Source of the DNA: Eutreptiella sp. 'Long Island Sound 2002'
Taxonomy: Eukaryota; Euglenozoa; Euglenophyceae; Eutreptiales; Eutreptiaceae
Direction: 5' to 3'
DNA: 64,000 bases
Assembly (NCBI GenBank): GCA_964036045.1
Contig: OZ038386.1
Span: 20,608,225-20,672,224 of the forward strand
Of the stretch, positions 18,835-28,910 are shown one piece after another. The notes under the pieces are model-generated. The model did no database searches and had not been told where the DNA came from. It worked only from the letters and a program-made list of their open reading frames with translations. How positions within the stretch are numbered: the first letter of the stretch is position 1; each line of letters begins with the position of its first letter. The position numbers and the translations under genes are program-made.

Positions 18835-19554
18835 ATGCACAAGCGCAATCTCACATTCAAGTTTAGAAAGACCAGCAGGCGCGGCACCTGCCGCAGCGGC
18901 CCAAATACAAAGCGAAAGCCGTGCGCACGAACGGCAGTACACCCTCCCACCCATGCGCACGGCTTCCAACCAGACAAGCCATTGGTGTGCGGCAGGGAAA
19001 TTATATCTGGCTAAGGACTGGCCCCGTCTCAGGAGCGACTTGGTGATGCCGACCCTGTTCACATCCAGAACTTAGTAAGAACCAAGGGTGAGGGGAAAAA
19101 GGTTTGCGGGGGGCGGGGGTCATTTGAGCCCCCCACCCTCTGGAGTGGCTCCCAGCCCCAGACGGGCCCGCAAGGGAGGGCGAGGGGGGGGGGGGGGTTA
19201 CCCCAACATATAAATCTCAAAAGGCGCGGCACGACGTGCTTATCATTTGAGGTATACATTGTGGGGAAATTTTTTCAACCTTTTTTTATTTCTCTTTCGC
19301 TCGATGTCTGAGCCAGGACTGGCCCTCAGATTGCCACTATTTTTAGGCAGGGCTCTGTCGCGGGAGCCCCTCCCCTCCCCCCCTGCGGGGGGTAAGGGGC
19401 CTCGAACCCCACCAAACAACCCCTGTTCCACCAAACAACCCCTGTTCCCCTCTCCCCTGCCGCATCCTGTGCACCGTTCCAGAGGACTGAGCTCCGCCTG
19501 ATCATGTCTGAGGCGCCGGACGCCAGTGGCAAATCCGCTTCCAAACATCCGCCC

Positions 19555-21444
19555 TCACGGCGTCTCCAGAAACACGAAGGGGATCCGGACCTCCTCCGGC
19601 GTCAGGCTCCCGTGCGCCCCGACGCGCGCCACGCCCTCCCGCTCGTACTGCGCACGCTCCGCGGGGAACACCAGCGTCCGCGCGTTCAGCGCGACCGCGA
19701 CGAAGTCGCCGAGCCGCGGGCGCACTCGCCGGTCGATGAACCGCTCGGGGCCGAAGAGGCCGAGCTCCCCTGCCGCGACGTCTGTCGGGAACAGCAGGAA
19801 GTTCTCCACCAGCTCCGGGTGGCGCCGCCACGCCTCGTGGAAGTCGGCCTGGAGCCCGCACTTGCAGTGGAACACCGCGTGCCGGCCCTTGCCCTTCGCG
19901 CCCACGCAGGCGTAGTCCAGGAACGGCGTGACGTCGTCGGGCAGTAGCACCATGTCCCGCGCCGTGTCGACGGTGATGTGCCCGTGGTCCGCGGTCACGA
20001 GGAGGCAGACGTTGGGGGCGCCGCGCGCGCCGTCGGCCGCGGACACCGCCGCCCACAGCCGCGCGAGCTCCCGGTCGAACCCGCGGACCACCTCCCGCAC
20101 GTGCGCGTGCTCCACCCCCAGGGCATGCATGTGCTTGTCTGGGTGCGCGGTGTAGATGTACGTGAACGTGCGCTTCCCCCCGCCCTCCGCCTTCCGGACC
20201 CGCTGAATGGCCTGGTCCACCGCGTCCCGCAACGCGGCGACTGCCTTCGCGGGGCCTTCCGGCGACTCCAGCGTCCCCCGCCCGAACACCTCCGCCATCG
20301 ACGCAGAGGCGATGTTGTCGCAGCAGCCGTCCTCCAGCTGCCCCTCCGTCGCGGGCTCCAGTGCCTCAGGGGGGTCCGCGCGATCTCCGGGCCCGGCGCG
20401 GTGCAGCGTCGCGCCCGGCGCGGCCGTCCCGTCCACGGCGCCCGGATGCGACTCCGCGCGCCCGCTGAACTCCGCCCGCGTGAACCGCGAGAACTCCGAC
20501 TTCTCGTACGCCGAGATGTACAGCACCTCCCGCCCCGTCCGGTCCCTATGACACACCGCCGGGTCCGCCACAAAAATCCGCTTCATCGCTTCGTTGCGGG
20601 AGTGCGTCTGCGTACTTTCGGCGCCGCCATCGCGCGCGACCTCCGCGGCGATCTCCCTCCCCCACTGCGCGGCCAGGCTCCGGCTCTCCGGTGCCGGGCC
20701 GCCCTCAGGCCCGCGCGCGGCTCTGTAGTTGGCCACGGCCGCGTCAAGCACCGTCAGCTGCACCGGATGGCACAGGTTCTCCGGGTACTTCCCGGCCTCG
20801 TTCGGGTACTCCACCCGCAACTGGTCCCGCAGGTCCCACCCCGGTGCCCCGTGCTGCCCTGGCCACACCGCCGTCGCGAGGGTCGTGAGCGCGGCAGGAG
20901 TCGTCGCCGGGAAGATGGACCGGAGGCGCGAGGGCTGGTTATGGGCGAGCAGGAACGAGGGCGCCCCGCCGCCCAGCAGGTGGCGCTCCAGCACCGCGGT
21001 CCCCATCCCGTCACACAGCACAAAGATCACGTGCCGGTTCCGGTTGACCCGCCGCCCGATGCGGCGCGCAGCGTCGAGGTCGCGCGGGAGCTTGCGGCCG
21101 TCGGCCTGCGCCCCGAGATGCCGGACCGCGCGCGCGTCGGTGCAGGCGTACGCCAGCCCGGCAGCGAGATCGGCGAAGGACATCACCGGCGGCAGGGCGT
21201 CGTCTGCCGCCGGTGTCGAACTCGTGCCGCCGGCAGCGGCAGGCCCCAAAGATTCAGCGGCGGCCGTGGGGGCAGCGCGGTCCTGCATCCACTCGGACTC
21301 GTAGAACCCGATCACCGGGTGGACCAGCTTGTTCTCCTTGACCAACGTGTGGAACCGCGCGACGTCGTCGTGGTAGAGGGGCGGGGGGCTGCTCTGAGCA
21401 GCCCACGGTGCCGACATCTGCTGCGACGAATGGAGGCGCGGCAT
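19555..21444 (-). CDS. alkaline-phosphatase-superfamily phosphodiesterase, copy 3
   Basis: A 629-residue protein with the same sequence as copies 1 and 2. Its upstream region diverges from them at 21714, where the other copies enter the retroelement minisatellite, so this copy lacks an adjoining retroelement. It could show the pre-insertion state, or the breakpoint of the tandem duplication. Confidence 0.88.
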   Translation of the reverse strand: MPRLHSSQQMSAPWAAQSSPPPLYHDDVARFHTLVKENKLVHPVIGFYESEWMQDRAAPTAAAESLGPAAAGGTSSTPAADDALPPVMSFADLAAGLAYACTDARAVRHLGAQADGRKLPRDLDAARRIGRRVNRNRHVIFVLCDGMGTAVLERHLLGGGAPSFLLAHNQPSRLRSIFPATTPAALTTLATAVWPGQHGAPGWDLRDQLRVEYPNEAGKYPENLCHPVQLTVLDAAVANYRAARGPEGGPAPESRSLAAQWGREIAAEVARDGGAESTQTHSRNEAMKRIFVADPAVCHRDRTGREVLYISAYEKSEFSRFTRAEFSGRAESHPGAVDGTAAPGATLHRAGPGDRADPPEALEPATEGQLEDGCCDNIASASMAEVFGRGTLESPEGPAKAVAALRDAVDQAIQRVRKAEGGGKRTFTYIYTAHPDKHMHALGVEHAHVREVVRGFDRELARLWAAVSAADGARGAPNVCLLVTADHGHITVDTARDMVLLPDDVTPFLDYACVGAKGKGRHAVFHCKCGLQADFHEAWRRHPELVENFLLFPTDVAAGELGLFGPERFIDRRVRPRLGDFVAVALNARTLVFPAERAQYEREGVARVGAHGSLTPEEVRIPFVFLETP

Positions 21445-22012
21445 TGGTCAACAGTGAAAACAGGAGAAGACCAACCACCTGACATGCAGGGAGATGCACA
21501 GCACAAACATCCCGGAGGCTGTTCACATTCCCATTTGGACATTCGGTCAGTACAGGAATGCGCTTGGCCGCCAGGGGGGGGGGATTTGAGGGTAGTGTTA
21601 CAGATGGTGTCACTATTAGAGTGAGGGCAGTCAAGAATTCGAAGAAAGGCATGGCGTGAGCAGGTCTACAGCACAACTGCTTGACACTTCCAAATTGTTG
21701 ACTTTTTGTTGGCTTTTCCTGAACTCCCTGTGTGCAGGGGTGGGTAAGCATTTAAGCACACGTATTGACACGGTCTGGAGGGTACCTTGTCACCAACACA
21801 CGGATGCAAACCTGCAGGGGAATCGCAGACCACCCTGCATTGGACTCAAGGCTGGAAGGCACCGCTGACCAAGCCATTGCTTATCAACCCCCCCAGGGAT
21901 TCTGTATCCGCAAAACATGAACAAAGATGAGTTCATGCTGGTCACTGCCTGTCTTCAGCGCCCAAATGCTACACACACCAGCATATCGCAATTCTGTGCA
22001 GGCCATGCAGCA

Positions 22013-22397
22013 GGGTGCGGATTTTCAAAGTGGAACCAGGCCTCAATGGCAATGCTGAGCATCCTCAGCACATGAACAAAGATGAGTTCATGCTGGTCAC
22101 TGCCTGTCTTCAGCGCCCAAATGCTACAAGCAGCAGCATATCGCATGCTCTGCCTCCTTCAGCCGGCCGGCGAGTGTCCGGCGAGTGTCCGGCGAGTGTG
22201 GCAATCGTATTCCCCCCACGGACCTTCCATTCCTCACCGCGCACCACAGTACTGTGCAGCCATGCAGCAGGGTGTGGATTTTCAAAGTGGAACCAGGCCT
22301 CAATGGCAATGCTGAGCATCCTCAGCACATGAACAAAGATGAGTTCATGCTGGTCACTGCCTGTCTTCAGCGCCCAAATGCTACAGGCAGCAGCATA
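22013..22397. repeat. direct repeat of about 127 bp, 257 bp apart, with a third partial copy
   Basis: The block starting GGATTTTCAAAGTGGAACCA and ending CCAAATGCTACA occurs at about 22017-22128 and 22274-22385 with only a few differences. The last 59 bp also occur at 21915-21973. Between the copies is a triple CCGGCGAGTGT (22165-22197). Confidence 0.85.
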
Positions 22398-22580
22398 GTG
22401 CAGTTCTGTGCGAATCCTCTTTCTTGAGGATTTTGGACCGAGTGATACCATGTATTCACATTCCGATAAATCGCTCACAGCCTCATCATCTAACGTCATG
22501 CTTGGGGGCGGGGTCTCCGACTCCGATGCTGTCTGCCGCCGTGTAAAATATTCTTTGATTCTGGTGTAGATCCTGTCCAT
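22110..22580 (-). CDS. unrecognised ORF, possible exon
   Basis: A 156-codon frame starting MDRIYTRIKEYFTRRQ. An acidic Ser-rich stretch is followed by an aliphatic helix-like segment (IWALK...VLRMLSIAIEAW) that is encoded by the direct repeats above and so is partly duplicated. There is no domain match by eye. It may be the 3' end of the gene suggested at 22727-24520, but in a different frame. Low confidence that it is translated. Confidence 0.25.
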   Translation of the reverse strand: MDRIYTRIKEYFTRRQTASESETPPPSMTLDDEAVSDLSECEYMVSLGPKSSRKRIRTELHYAAACSIWALKTGSDQHELIFVHVLRMLSIAIEAWFHFENPHPAAWLHSTVVRGEEWKVRGGNTIATLAGHSPDTRRPAEGGRACDMLLLVAFGR

Positions 22581-22726
22581 ATTGCCATTTGCTGCATGTA
22601 TCTCCGCGTTCCTACTGCTTTGGCGGGCGGCGGGGTTGTGAAGGGCAGCTTAATTTTTACGATGGCGGGCAGACGGTGCATACGCCTAAAGGCCAGCATG
22701 ACATTGTCAGTGGCCAGTGTAATCCA

Positions 22727-24520
22727 TCATGTGGCAAGGGCCACCTCGTCTGTGGCGGTGGCCCCAGTGTGTTTCCTTCCCTCACTGGTGTCCGTGGAAC
22801 TGTTTCTGAGGGTGCACATCAACTCCACACTGCCGGTGGGTGGTGCAGCCTTGGTGTGCACTGTGGTACTTTCCAGGATAACACTGCTCAGGGGGTGCGC
22901 AAACTGGTCCATTCTAGCCAACTCGACCGCGTCGGTGGCTGGGGCTTTTTTCGTATTCACAGTGGCATTTATCAGGACATCATTCCTCAGGGGGATTGCA
23001 AACCGGCCCCTCCTAGCCAACTCGACCTCGTCGGTGGCTAGGGCTATCCTTGTGTTCACAGTGGTATTCATCAGGATAGTATGACTCATGCTGATTGCAA
23101 ACTGGCCCGTTCTGGCCAACTCGACGTCGTCGGTGGCTGGGGCTATCCTCATGTGCATGGTGGTCTTCACCCGGATATCACTCCTCAAGTTGGGTGTGGT
23201 TCGGGGCGGCCATGCCAACTCAGCTTTATTGGGGGCTGGTGTAGCCCTCAGAGGCACTGTGACACGGGCCCAAGTATCGTTCCACAAGGCAGTCACAAAC
23301 ATGAGGAGAAAGGTGAGGCACACTGATACGCTTAGCGGCGTCACTTGGCAGCTGGTCGGCTGGGGCCGGACTGACGGTCGGACTGACGGTCGCCCTATGT
23401 GGCGGAAGTATGCACGCAGTGAGTCAGAGGTTTCACGGGGAGATATGGTGTCGTGTAAGGATCGAACCGTATTCAGGTCGCTGTGTGACAGGCAACCTAT
23501 TTCAGAGTCGCTGTGTGATAGACAACCGATTTCAAACCCATGATTGGGGCTGTACATAGAGACCTGTTCTTCTCTCACAACACGGAGTCTCTCCGTCAGC
23601 AAATTGGAGATGGGGACGGGAATATGGGAATCCGTCGTCCGGTGGCAAAACGGCTGCAGAGGTTCGTCATCTTGTCCCCCATTGTACTGGGTAACTGTGG
23701 TGCTTGGTCTGTCTTCGAAGTCCTGGAGGTGGTTTGCGGCCTCTCCATGAACCTTGTATTTGAAATATTGTTGGTAGTGGGGATGCAAGGAGTCGACATA
23801 CGGGGAAGGAGGCGGGTGCTCCACCAGCTTTCGCACTCGCTCGCGATGCTTTGTAGGTTGGGTCCCTTGGCCAGGGAGCGAGTGCTTCTGAGGGTGGCGC
23901 TCGTGGAACAAGCTGGTCGGTGGGACTGTGTCTTCGACGTTCTGCATCGTGTCCACGGGCGTTGTTGCGTACCGCGCCTCTTGCATGTCTCCTTCGCCAG
24001 AGGTCATTGCGTCAGCAGGGGGCAAGGTTTGGGTCATGCGGCTTCAAGAATTCGGCACCTTGTGCCACGTGGAGGTGCCGGAGGACCAGACTGTTGCTGT
24101 GGCGCTCTGCATCTTGTCCATGGGCGGTGTAGGGCCCCACGTCTCTTGCATGTATCCTTCACCAGAAGTCGCCGTGTCAGCGAGGGCGGTGAGACGAATG
24201 TGGCACTGGGGGTGGGCTTGCCGACATGCCGCTATTTCTCGTAGGATCTGGCCGGAGTCTTTGCAGTCCCGCATGGATTGTTTCCACTTGGTCCAACGTT
24301 TGTCATAGTGAGCAGTGACGTGTGTCTCCGTGTAAAACTCCAGGCAGGGAGATAGACCTTGGCTGAGAATGGATTCTGCCTGTCTGGCGATGGCATCGTC
24401 GAATTGAGAGCGCGGGGGGGCATCAATCTTTGGTGGTGTTCTCAGGAGGGACAGCTCGGGAGTTTCTTGGCTGAATGTGACGGTCTGTCGGTTGCCGCTT
24501 TGTTGATGACAGCTCCGCAT
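22727..24520 (-). CDS. unrecognised repeat-containing ORF with one membrane segment, interrupted by TGA
   Basis: One frame runs from 24520 to 22727 with a single in-frame TGA at 24044. Both sides of the stop carry the related pieces ATSGEG.MQE and MTSGEGDMQE. Residues about 245-265 after the stop form a hydrophobic segment (VCLTFLLMFVTALW). This is followed by about five degenerate 34-36-residue repeats (pattern T-V-N-T-x(5)-ATD-x-VELAR-x(2)-FA), reflecting a DNA repeat of about 103 bp at 22870-23260. The opposite strand is also open across the repeats and reads as a Trp/Gly-containing repeat, so the coding strand is uncertain. Could be a broken gene, or a gene with a short intron around the TGA. 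Confidence 0.35.
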
Positions 24521-25203
24521 TGCACATCCTGGATACTTTCGCTCTGGAGGATGTCTTGCACAATGCTGTCGTCGACGGGAGGCTTCGGCTAGAGATCAGG
24601 CCCTAAGGCTTGTGGGTTGGGCTGCTGGGGCTGAGAGCAAACCTCCAGGGCTCTTGCAGCCCGAGGAAGCGTGGATTCGTCGAATCGATAGCGCCGGGGG
24701 CCCTTGATCTCTGGTGGCGGTCTGAGGAGGGACGGTCTGTCACTGTGCGGCTCGGCATCCATGTCACAGGGGTCATTAGACGCCCTGGCCCGGGTTTTTT
24801 GTGCCTCCACGCCCAGCCGGGACTAGTGGGGGATCCATGGTGACTGCTCTGTTGACATCGAAAAAAATACACACTCAGAAAGTGCACACTGTGTGTGCAC
24901 TGCGTGCGCACTGCGTGCACGGCATTCCCAGTGTTTCAGGACCCCCCCACCCCTGCCACCCTTGGCGCCCACCCCTTTGTCCAGTCCCCCCCTTGGAGCC
25001 AGTCACCGGAGAACAGTGCTTCCAAATGGCCTCTCATAAACACTGCCTTGCACGCAGGGTGGGGCATGGCACTCGGGGCATGGCACTCATCCTGCCGACT
25101 TGTGGAAGTACCAACTAGCACATTTAGTTGGCCTTTATGGCACCCCCCACCCCCTCTCAGTGTCCTGCCCCATCCCAGGGCCTTTGACAAGCGAAAGTGC
25201 GAT
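24521..25203. other. no clear gene; related ORF fragment at 24589-24810 (minus)
   Basis: The minus-strand fragment at 24589-24810 contains SLLRPPPEIKGPRRYRFDES, which resembles LLRTPPKIDAPPRSQFDDA in the neighbouring frame (24044-24520). This suggests an internal duplication of one gene. A GTGCGCACTGC-type short repeat lies at 24880-24920. The rest shows nothing recognisable. Confidence 0.35.
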
Positions 25204-26217
25204 CTATTTCAGAAGCCTAGAAAGAGTGTTTACCAATGGCTCATTCTGGATACCAAGCTGGCTATAGGCCCAGACTAACATGCCAACGTCCATGAAATTG
25301 AACGTGGACAGAAATCCGGGTTTCATGGTCTGCTTGGCAAGGGCCTGCATCAGAGCTTTTGTGTGGATGCGGAGTGTGGCATATGCCCAAACTTTATTAG
25401 CAACATTCTGGGCATTGAATGAGGACACAAAGCCGGTCTCCATGGTCTGCCTGGCAAGGGTCTGCATCAGTGCATCTTTGTGGACGCCAAGCTTGGCATA
25501 TGCCCACGCTGTGTTGGCAACATTCTGGGCATTGAACGAGGACACAAAGCCGGTATCCATGGTCCGCCTGAGAAGGGCCTTCATCAATACATCATCGTGG
25601 ATGCCCAGCGTGGAATACGCCCACGCTGTATTGGCAACATTCTGAGCAGCATTGAATGAGGGCACAAAGCCAACATTCATGGTGCGCTGGGCAAGGGCCT
25701 TCATCAGAGTAGAATTGTGGATGCCCAGCTTGGCATTCACCCACGCTGTATTGGCAACAGCCTGGGACGTGAATTTGTACAGAAAGCCCCTGGTCATCAT
25801 GTGCTTGGATGGCACAGCCATCAATCGCTTATGGTGGAAATCACATTTAACGCACGCCCAAACCAAGTTTCCAATCCCCCATCATGTGCTGAGCAAGTGC
25901 ACTCATCAATGCGTCATTTCTGATGCCCAGCGTTGCATATGCCCATGCAGTAGTGGCGATAGACTAGGCACTGAAGTCACTAATTACATGACCGCCGGCA
26001 GTGTGCTGTGCCAGACCCTCAAGAAGCTCATGGTTGTTGCTTTGCACCTGGGCTAGTCCCCACACCGTCATTGAGATGTCCTGCCCCGAAAGCAACCCCA
26101 ACATCGTCCGCTATATCAGCCGATGTCCAATCTGCTGCACCAATTCTGGCGCATCGACCCCCATCTTCCCAAATCCCCATATCAAAGTACTCAGCTGCAC
26201 TCTACTGAGCTCGGCTA
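25204..26217 (-). pseudogene. octotricopeptide (OPR)-like repeat protein, decayed
   Basis: The minus strand encodes repeats of 38-40 residues with the core FNAQNVANTAWAYAKLG followed by a helix (ALMQALAKQTM). This is the pattern of OPR/Tbc2-type organellar RNA-binding proteins. Four to five repeats lie in an intact 220-codon frame (25204-25866). Upstream, at least three more repeats are readable but broken. There are TAG codons in DFSA*SIATTAWAY (25963-25965) and HRLI*RTM (26109-26111). A frameshift with loss of about nine codons lies near 25875. The intact members normally act in chloroplast or mitochondrial RNA metabolism. The lesions argue for a pseudogene, although the downstream part could be an exon of a shorter gene. 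Confidence 0.65.
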
Positions 26218-28430
26218 CAATGTCTGACCTCAGGATGTGGCACTGGAGACTTTCAATCAAACTGCAATTCCCGCTGGACAAGTGCTGTTAAAACACTAAA
26301 TCCCATTCAGTCACATAAGTGAGTATTCTCGCAAGGCAGACCACATCTTTCGCAGTAGATGGGTCCATGGACCACCACGTTGCAGAAGCAGAAGCGCACC
26401 GCTTCTCGCTGCAGGTCCTGTTATGCTGCTCCTCTCAACCGTGGGGCATTCCAGGCCTCCAACTCCTCCACTCGTTGACACACTTTGGACCTGCTGACAC
26501 GCCAGTCAACAATCTCTTGTGTCACCCACTGCACCGTTTCGACTCGAGACCACGGTGCATCCTGAGCATTTGCTGTACTGACCCGAGCAGCATTGGAGCA
26601 CATCAGATCATGCCCATCGTTGTGCTTGCGAATGCCCACTGGCCCAGAACGGAAGCCAATGCCCGACCCTCCGATTGTCACCCAGCTCCAGTCACCAGCT
26701 ACCACCTAGAGCCGTCCTGGGCTGGAGGTCAGTAGACTGGTCCGAGGAAAGGAACTTGAACCCACATAGACAGGCCAACCACAGCCCACAGCAATGCTGC
26801 CACTGCCGCCCAAAGTCTCAAAGGGGGCACAAGATATGGCTCAGGCTGTAACTCTGAACAGACACCTGAGCAGATGTCGTATGAACTGTGATGTGTGTAC
26901 AGAGGGGACACATGCCCCCCATCACACTCACAGCATCAATGAAGCAGCAAATACTTGAAAAAATAGTGTAAGAGGAGAATGAATCAGCACATTACCAAGC
27001 ATACAGAGCATTGCCCCTTCAGACATTCCCTGACAGCCAGCTACAGGAATTGCAGTTTGACAACAATGCATGGCACCAGAACCGAAATTCCATTTAAGAT
27101 AGCAAAACCAACCATGCCCCAGCCATACAGTAGTTTGAGTACAAGCCAGCGGTTGTGGGCACATGGATGGCAGATCAGGCCTCATAACCTTTGTCCTTTC
27201 CAAAGGACACAAATATCTGAATGTAATCTTGTCTGTGACGGCGAAACCACGTGGTGCAATGCCCCCCCTACTGGGCATTGGGTTTGGGGGTCTGGAGGGG
27301 GGGTGGGTGGGGACATGTCCCCACTTCAACGCCCCCCCCCCTCCCCCCGTGAGGACACTTCAATCACCTCCCAATCACAAACCCCTGCATGGCACCCCGA
27401 TGGATCTTAAAGTGGCAAAGGCCTGCCGATTCCCCAATCGGTGAAGAATCTTGGTCGTTCATTCCCGTGATTCTCACAAGCTCGCTACCTGCCTTGGCTT
27501 CACCACCAACCGTTGTCGGCTCACCCTGAGTGGACGTCAAATGATTGCCAACCATCGTCGGCGAACAGCCAACCGCCAAACGGTACTCGCAAGTCGGGTG
27601 CTCACAAAGCCTATGTTCCAAAACAGTACAAATTCCAACCCAACCTCGAGAAAGCGGCGGCAGCACTAATACAAGGCCCCTGGTCTCTAACAAGCAGATG
27701 GCCTGCACATGTTGGGCTATGGGACCGTCTCTGGCGCCTCCTTCGAGCTGTAAAAGATTTAGTTGCCGAGGGAGTAACAGCCTGGGGTTGCGAGCCAGTA
27801 CCCTGCGGTGGCACGGTGCGTATGCAGGCATTCCCAAGTATGAAAGGGTTCCTGAAAAAAAGCGACCCCCTTTATTACTCAACAATACGATGAGCCGCAC
27901 AACTTCCACCGGCGAAATGTCTTTTGTAGAGCTTCAACTGGGAGCCGCCCCCCCCCCCCCCCCGCCACCACCACCACCACCACCACCACCCAGTTCTTCC
28001 TTTTTTGTTCAGGACGCCCCCCCTGCACTTTGTGCACCATCAAGTTTACCACCCGCCATTGTCGTTTGACTGCCAAACGCCGTCAGTTTACCTCCAACTC
28101 ATGCGCCAACTGCCACTCCTCCCGCACAGCAGGTCCCATGACATGATTCCACCCATGGCCCATACTCCGTTACTTTATGTTTACAACTCACATCCGCCTG
28201 TGGCTTGCTGCAGGGGCGGTGAGCACAAGGATTCTGCACTGGCATCCGTTGCACGGTTCATAACCGCCAACTGCCATTGCTTGACCGTCAACGGCCGTCG
28301 GTTAACCGCCGGCTGCCGTCGATTGGCAGCCGGTCTAGAAACCACACATACTGGAGGCAGCTTTTGTTTTTTTGTTTGTAATCTTAAGGACCCCCGAGTG
28401 TGTGCTTCCTTCTCTGCCCGTGGACCTGAC
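26218..28430. other. no gene recognised; (CCA)n microsatellite at 27964-27990
   Basis: Several open frames of 90-180 codons occur on both strands without any recognisable domain. A C run followed by CCACCA repeats lies at 27947-27992. Diverged motifs of the type CCGTCGGTTAACCGCCGGC recur at about 27540, 28060 and 28275 and again near 57055, suggesting an old dispersed repeat. Confidence 0.45.
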
Positions 28431-28436
28431 GCAAGG

Positions 28437-28594
28437 ACGGATTTTGAGGCAGAACAGGCCGACGAACTTGAGGCGCTGGAGGCCATCTGCAACGACAACC
28501 TGCAGACCCTCGCCCCAGGGCACTGGCTGATCACGCTGTCGCGGTACAACGCCGACTGCGTCCTCCGCATGCAGCTCGACGTCGAGTGCCCCCC
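28437..28594 (+). CDS. RWD-domain segment, probable exon or gene fragment
   Basis: Within a longer open frame (28005-28628) about 53 codons read DFEAEQADELEALEAICND...LDVECPPR. This is the start of an RWD domain: the amphipathic QADELEAL helix, then strands and the beginning of the YPP turn (here CPPRSPP). RWD domains occur in GCN2, IMPACT and RWDD proteins and mediate protein contacts. Similarity stops at 28594 (CCCGAG/GTCCCC), where a splice donor would fit. No continuation was found downstream in the window, so it is either a first exon with distant partners or a fragment. Confidence 0.5.
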
Positions 28595-28659
28595 GAGGTC
28601 CCCCCCGCGCTGCAATTCCGCTCCATGACGTCACCGAGGGCCAGGCAGAGACGCTCACA

Positions 28660-28785
28660 GCGCCTCCATCCCATCACCTCCATGTTATCACCTCCATTCC
28701 ATCGTCTCCATCTTGTCTCATTCATCCTCCATGCCATTACCTTCATCCTATCACCCCCATCAACTCCATCCCATCAACCCTGACA
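28660..28785. repeat. pyrimidine-rich degenerate minisatellite (CCATCACCTCCAT-type)
   Basis: About 125 bp made of irregular 9-20-bp variants of TCCATCCCATCACCTCCAT. Nearly all purines are single A or G interruptions in a C/T strand. Confidence 0.7.
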
Positions 28786-28864
28786 AGAAAAACAGTAGGA
28801 TACCCGACAACATCTGCTCTCCACAAATAATCATGACTTGTTGTGGAGTTTGATAGTGATACAA

Positions 28865-28910
28865 GCGTGTTGAGGAACACGCCACAGCCCATGCGTGTTT
28901 AGGAACACGC
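28865..28910. repeat. two identical perfect hairpins in tandem
   Basis: GCGTGTT-GAGG-AACACGC at 28865-28882 and GCGTGTT-TAGG-AACACGC at 28893-28910 have the same 7-bp stem and four-base loops differing at one position, separated by 10 bp. The function is unknown. Confidence 0.7.

Larger units (their letters stand above)
3606..21713. repeat. 7.76-kb head-to-tail array: PDE / retroelement / PDE / retroelement / PDE
   Basis: Equivalent positions recur at +7761 and +7763. Unit 1 is 3606-11340, unit 2 is 11341-19102 and the partial unit 3 is 19103-21713. Each full unit holds the phosphodiesterase gene (minus), the Penelope-like element (plus) and a 267-bp spacer. The third copy stops exactly where the retroelement minisatellite would start. 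Differences are few: one A/G change in ORF1 (7940/15701), one C/A change near 21633, and small indels in G/C runs before the phosphodiesterase. This implies very recent duplication, ongoing gene conversion, or an assembly effect that needs long-read support. Confidence 0.9.

Noticed and set aside
25963-26111. UAG reassigned to glutamine
   Set aside because: TAG falls at a Gln position in the OPR repeat and inside the OTU-like region. But the OPR region also has a frameshift, the LIM gene ends naturally at TAG, and long host exons contain no internal TAG, so decay or readthrough is simpler.
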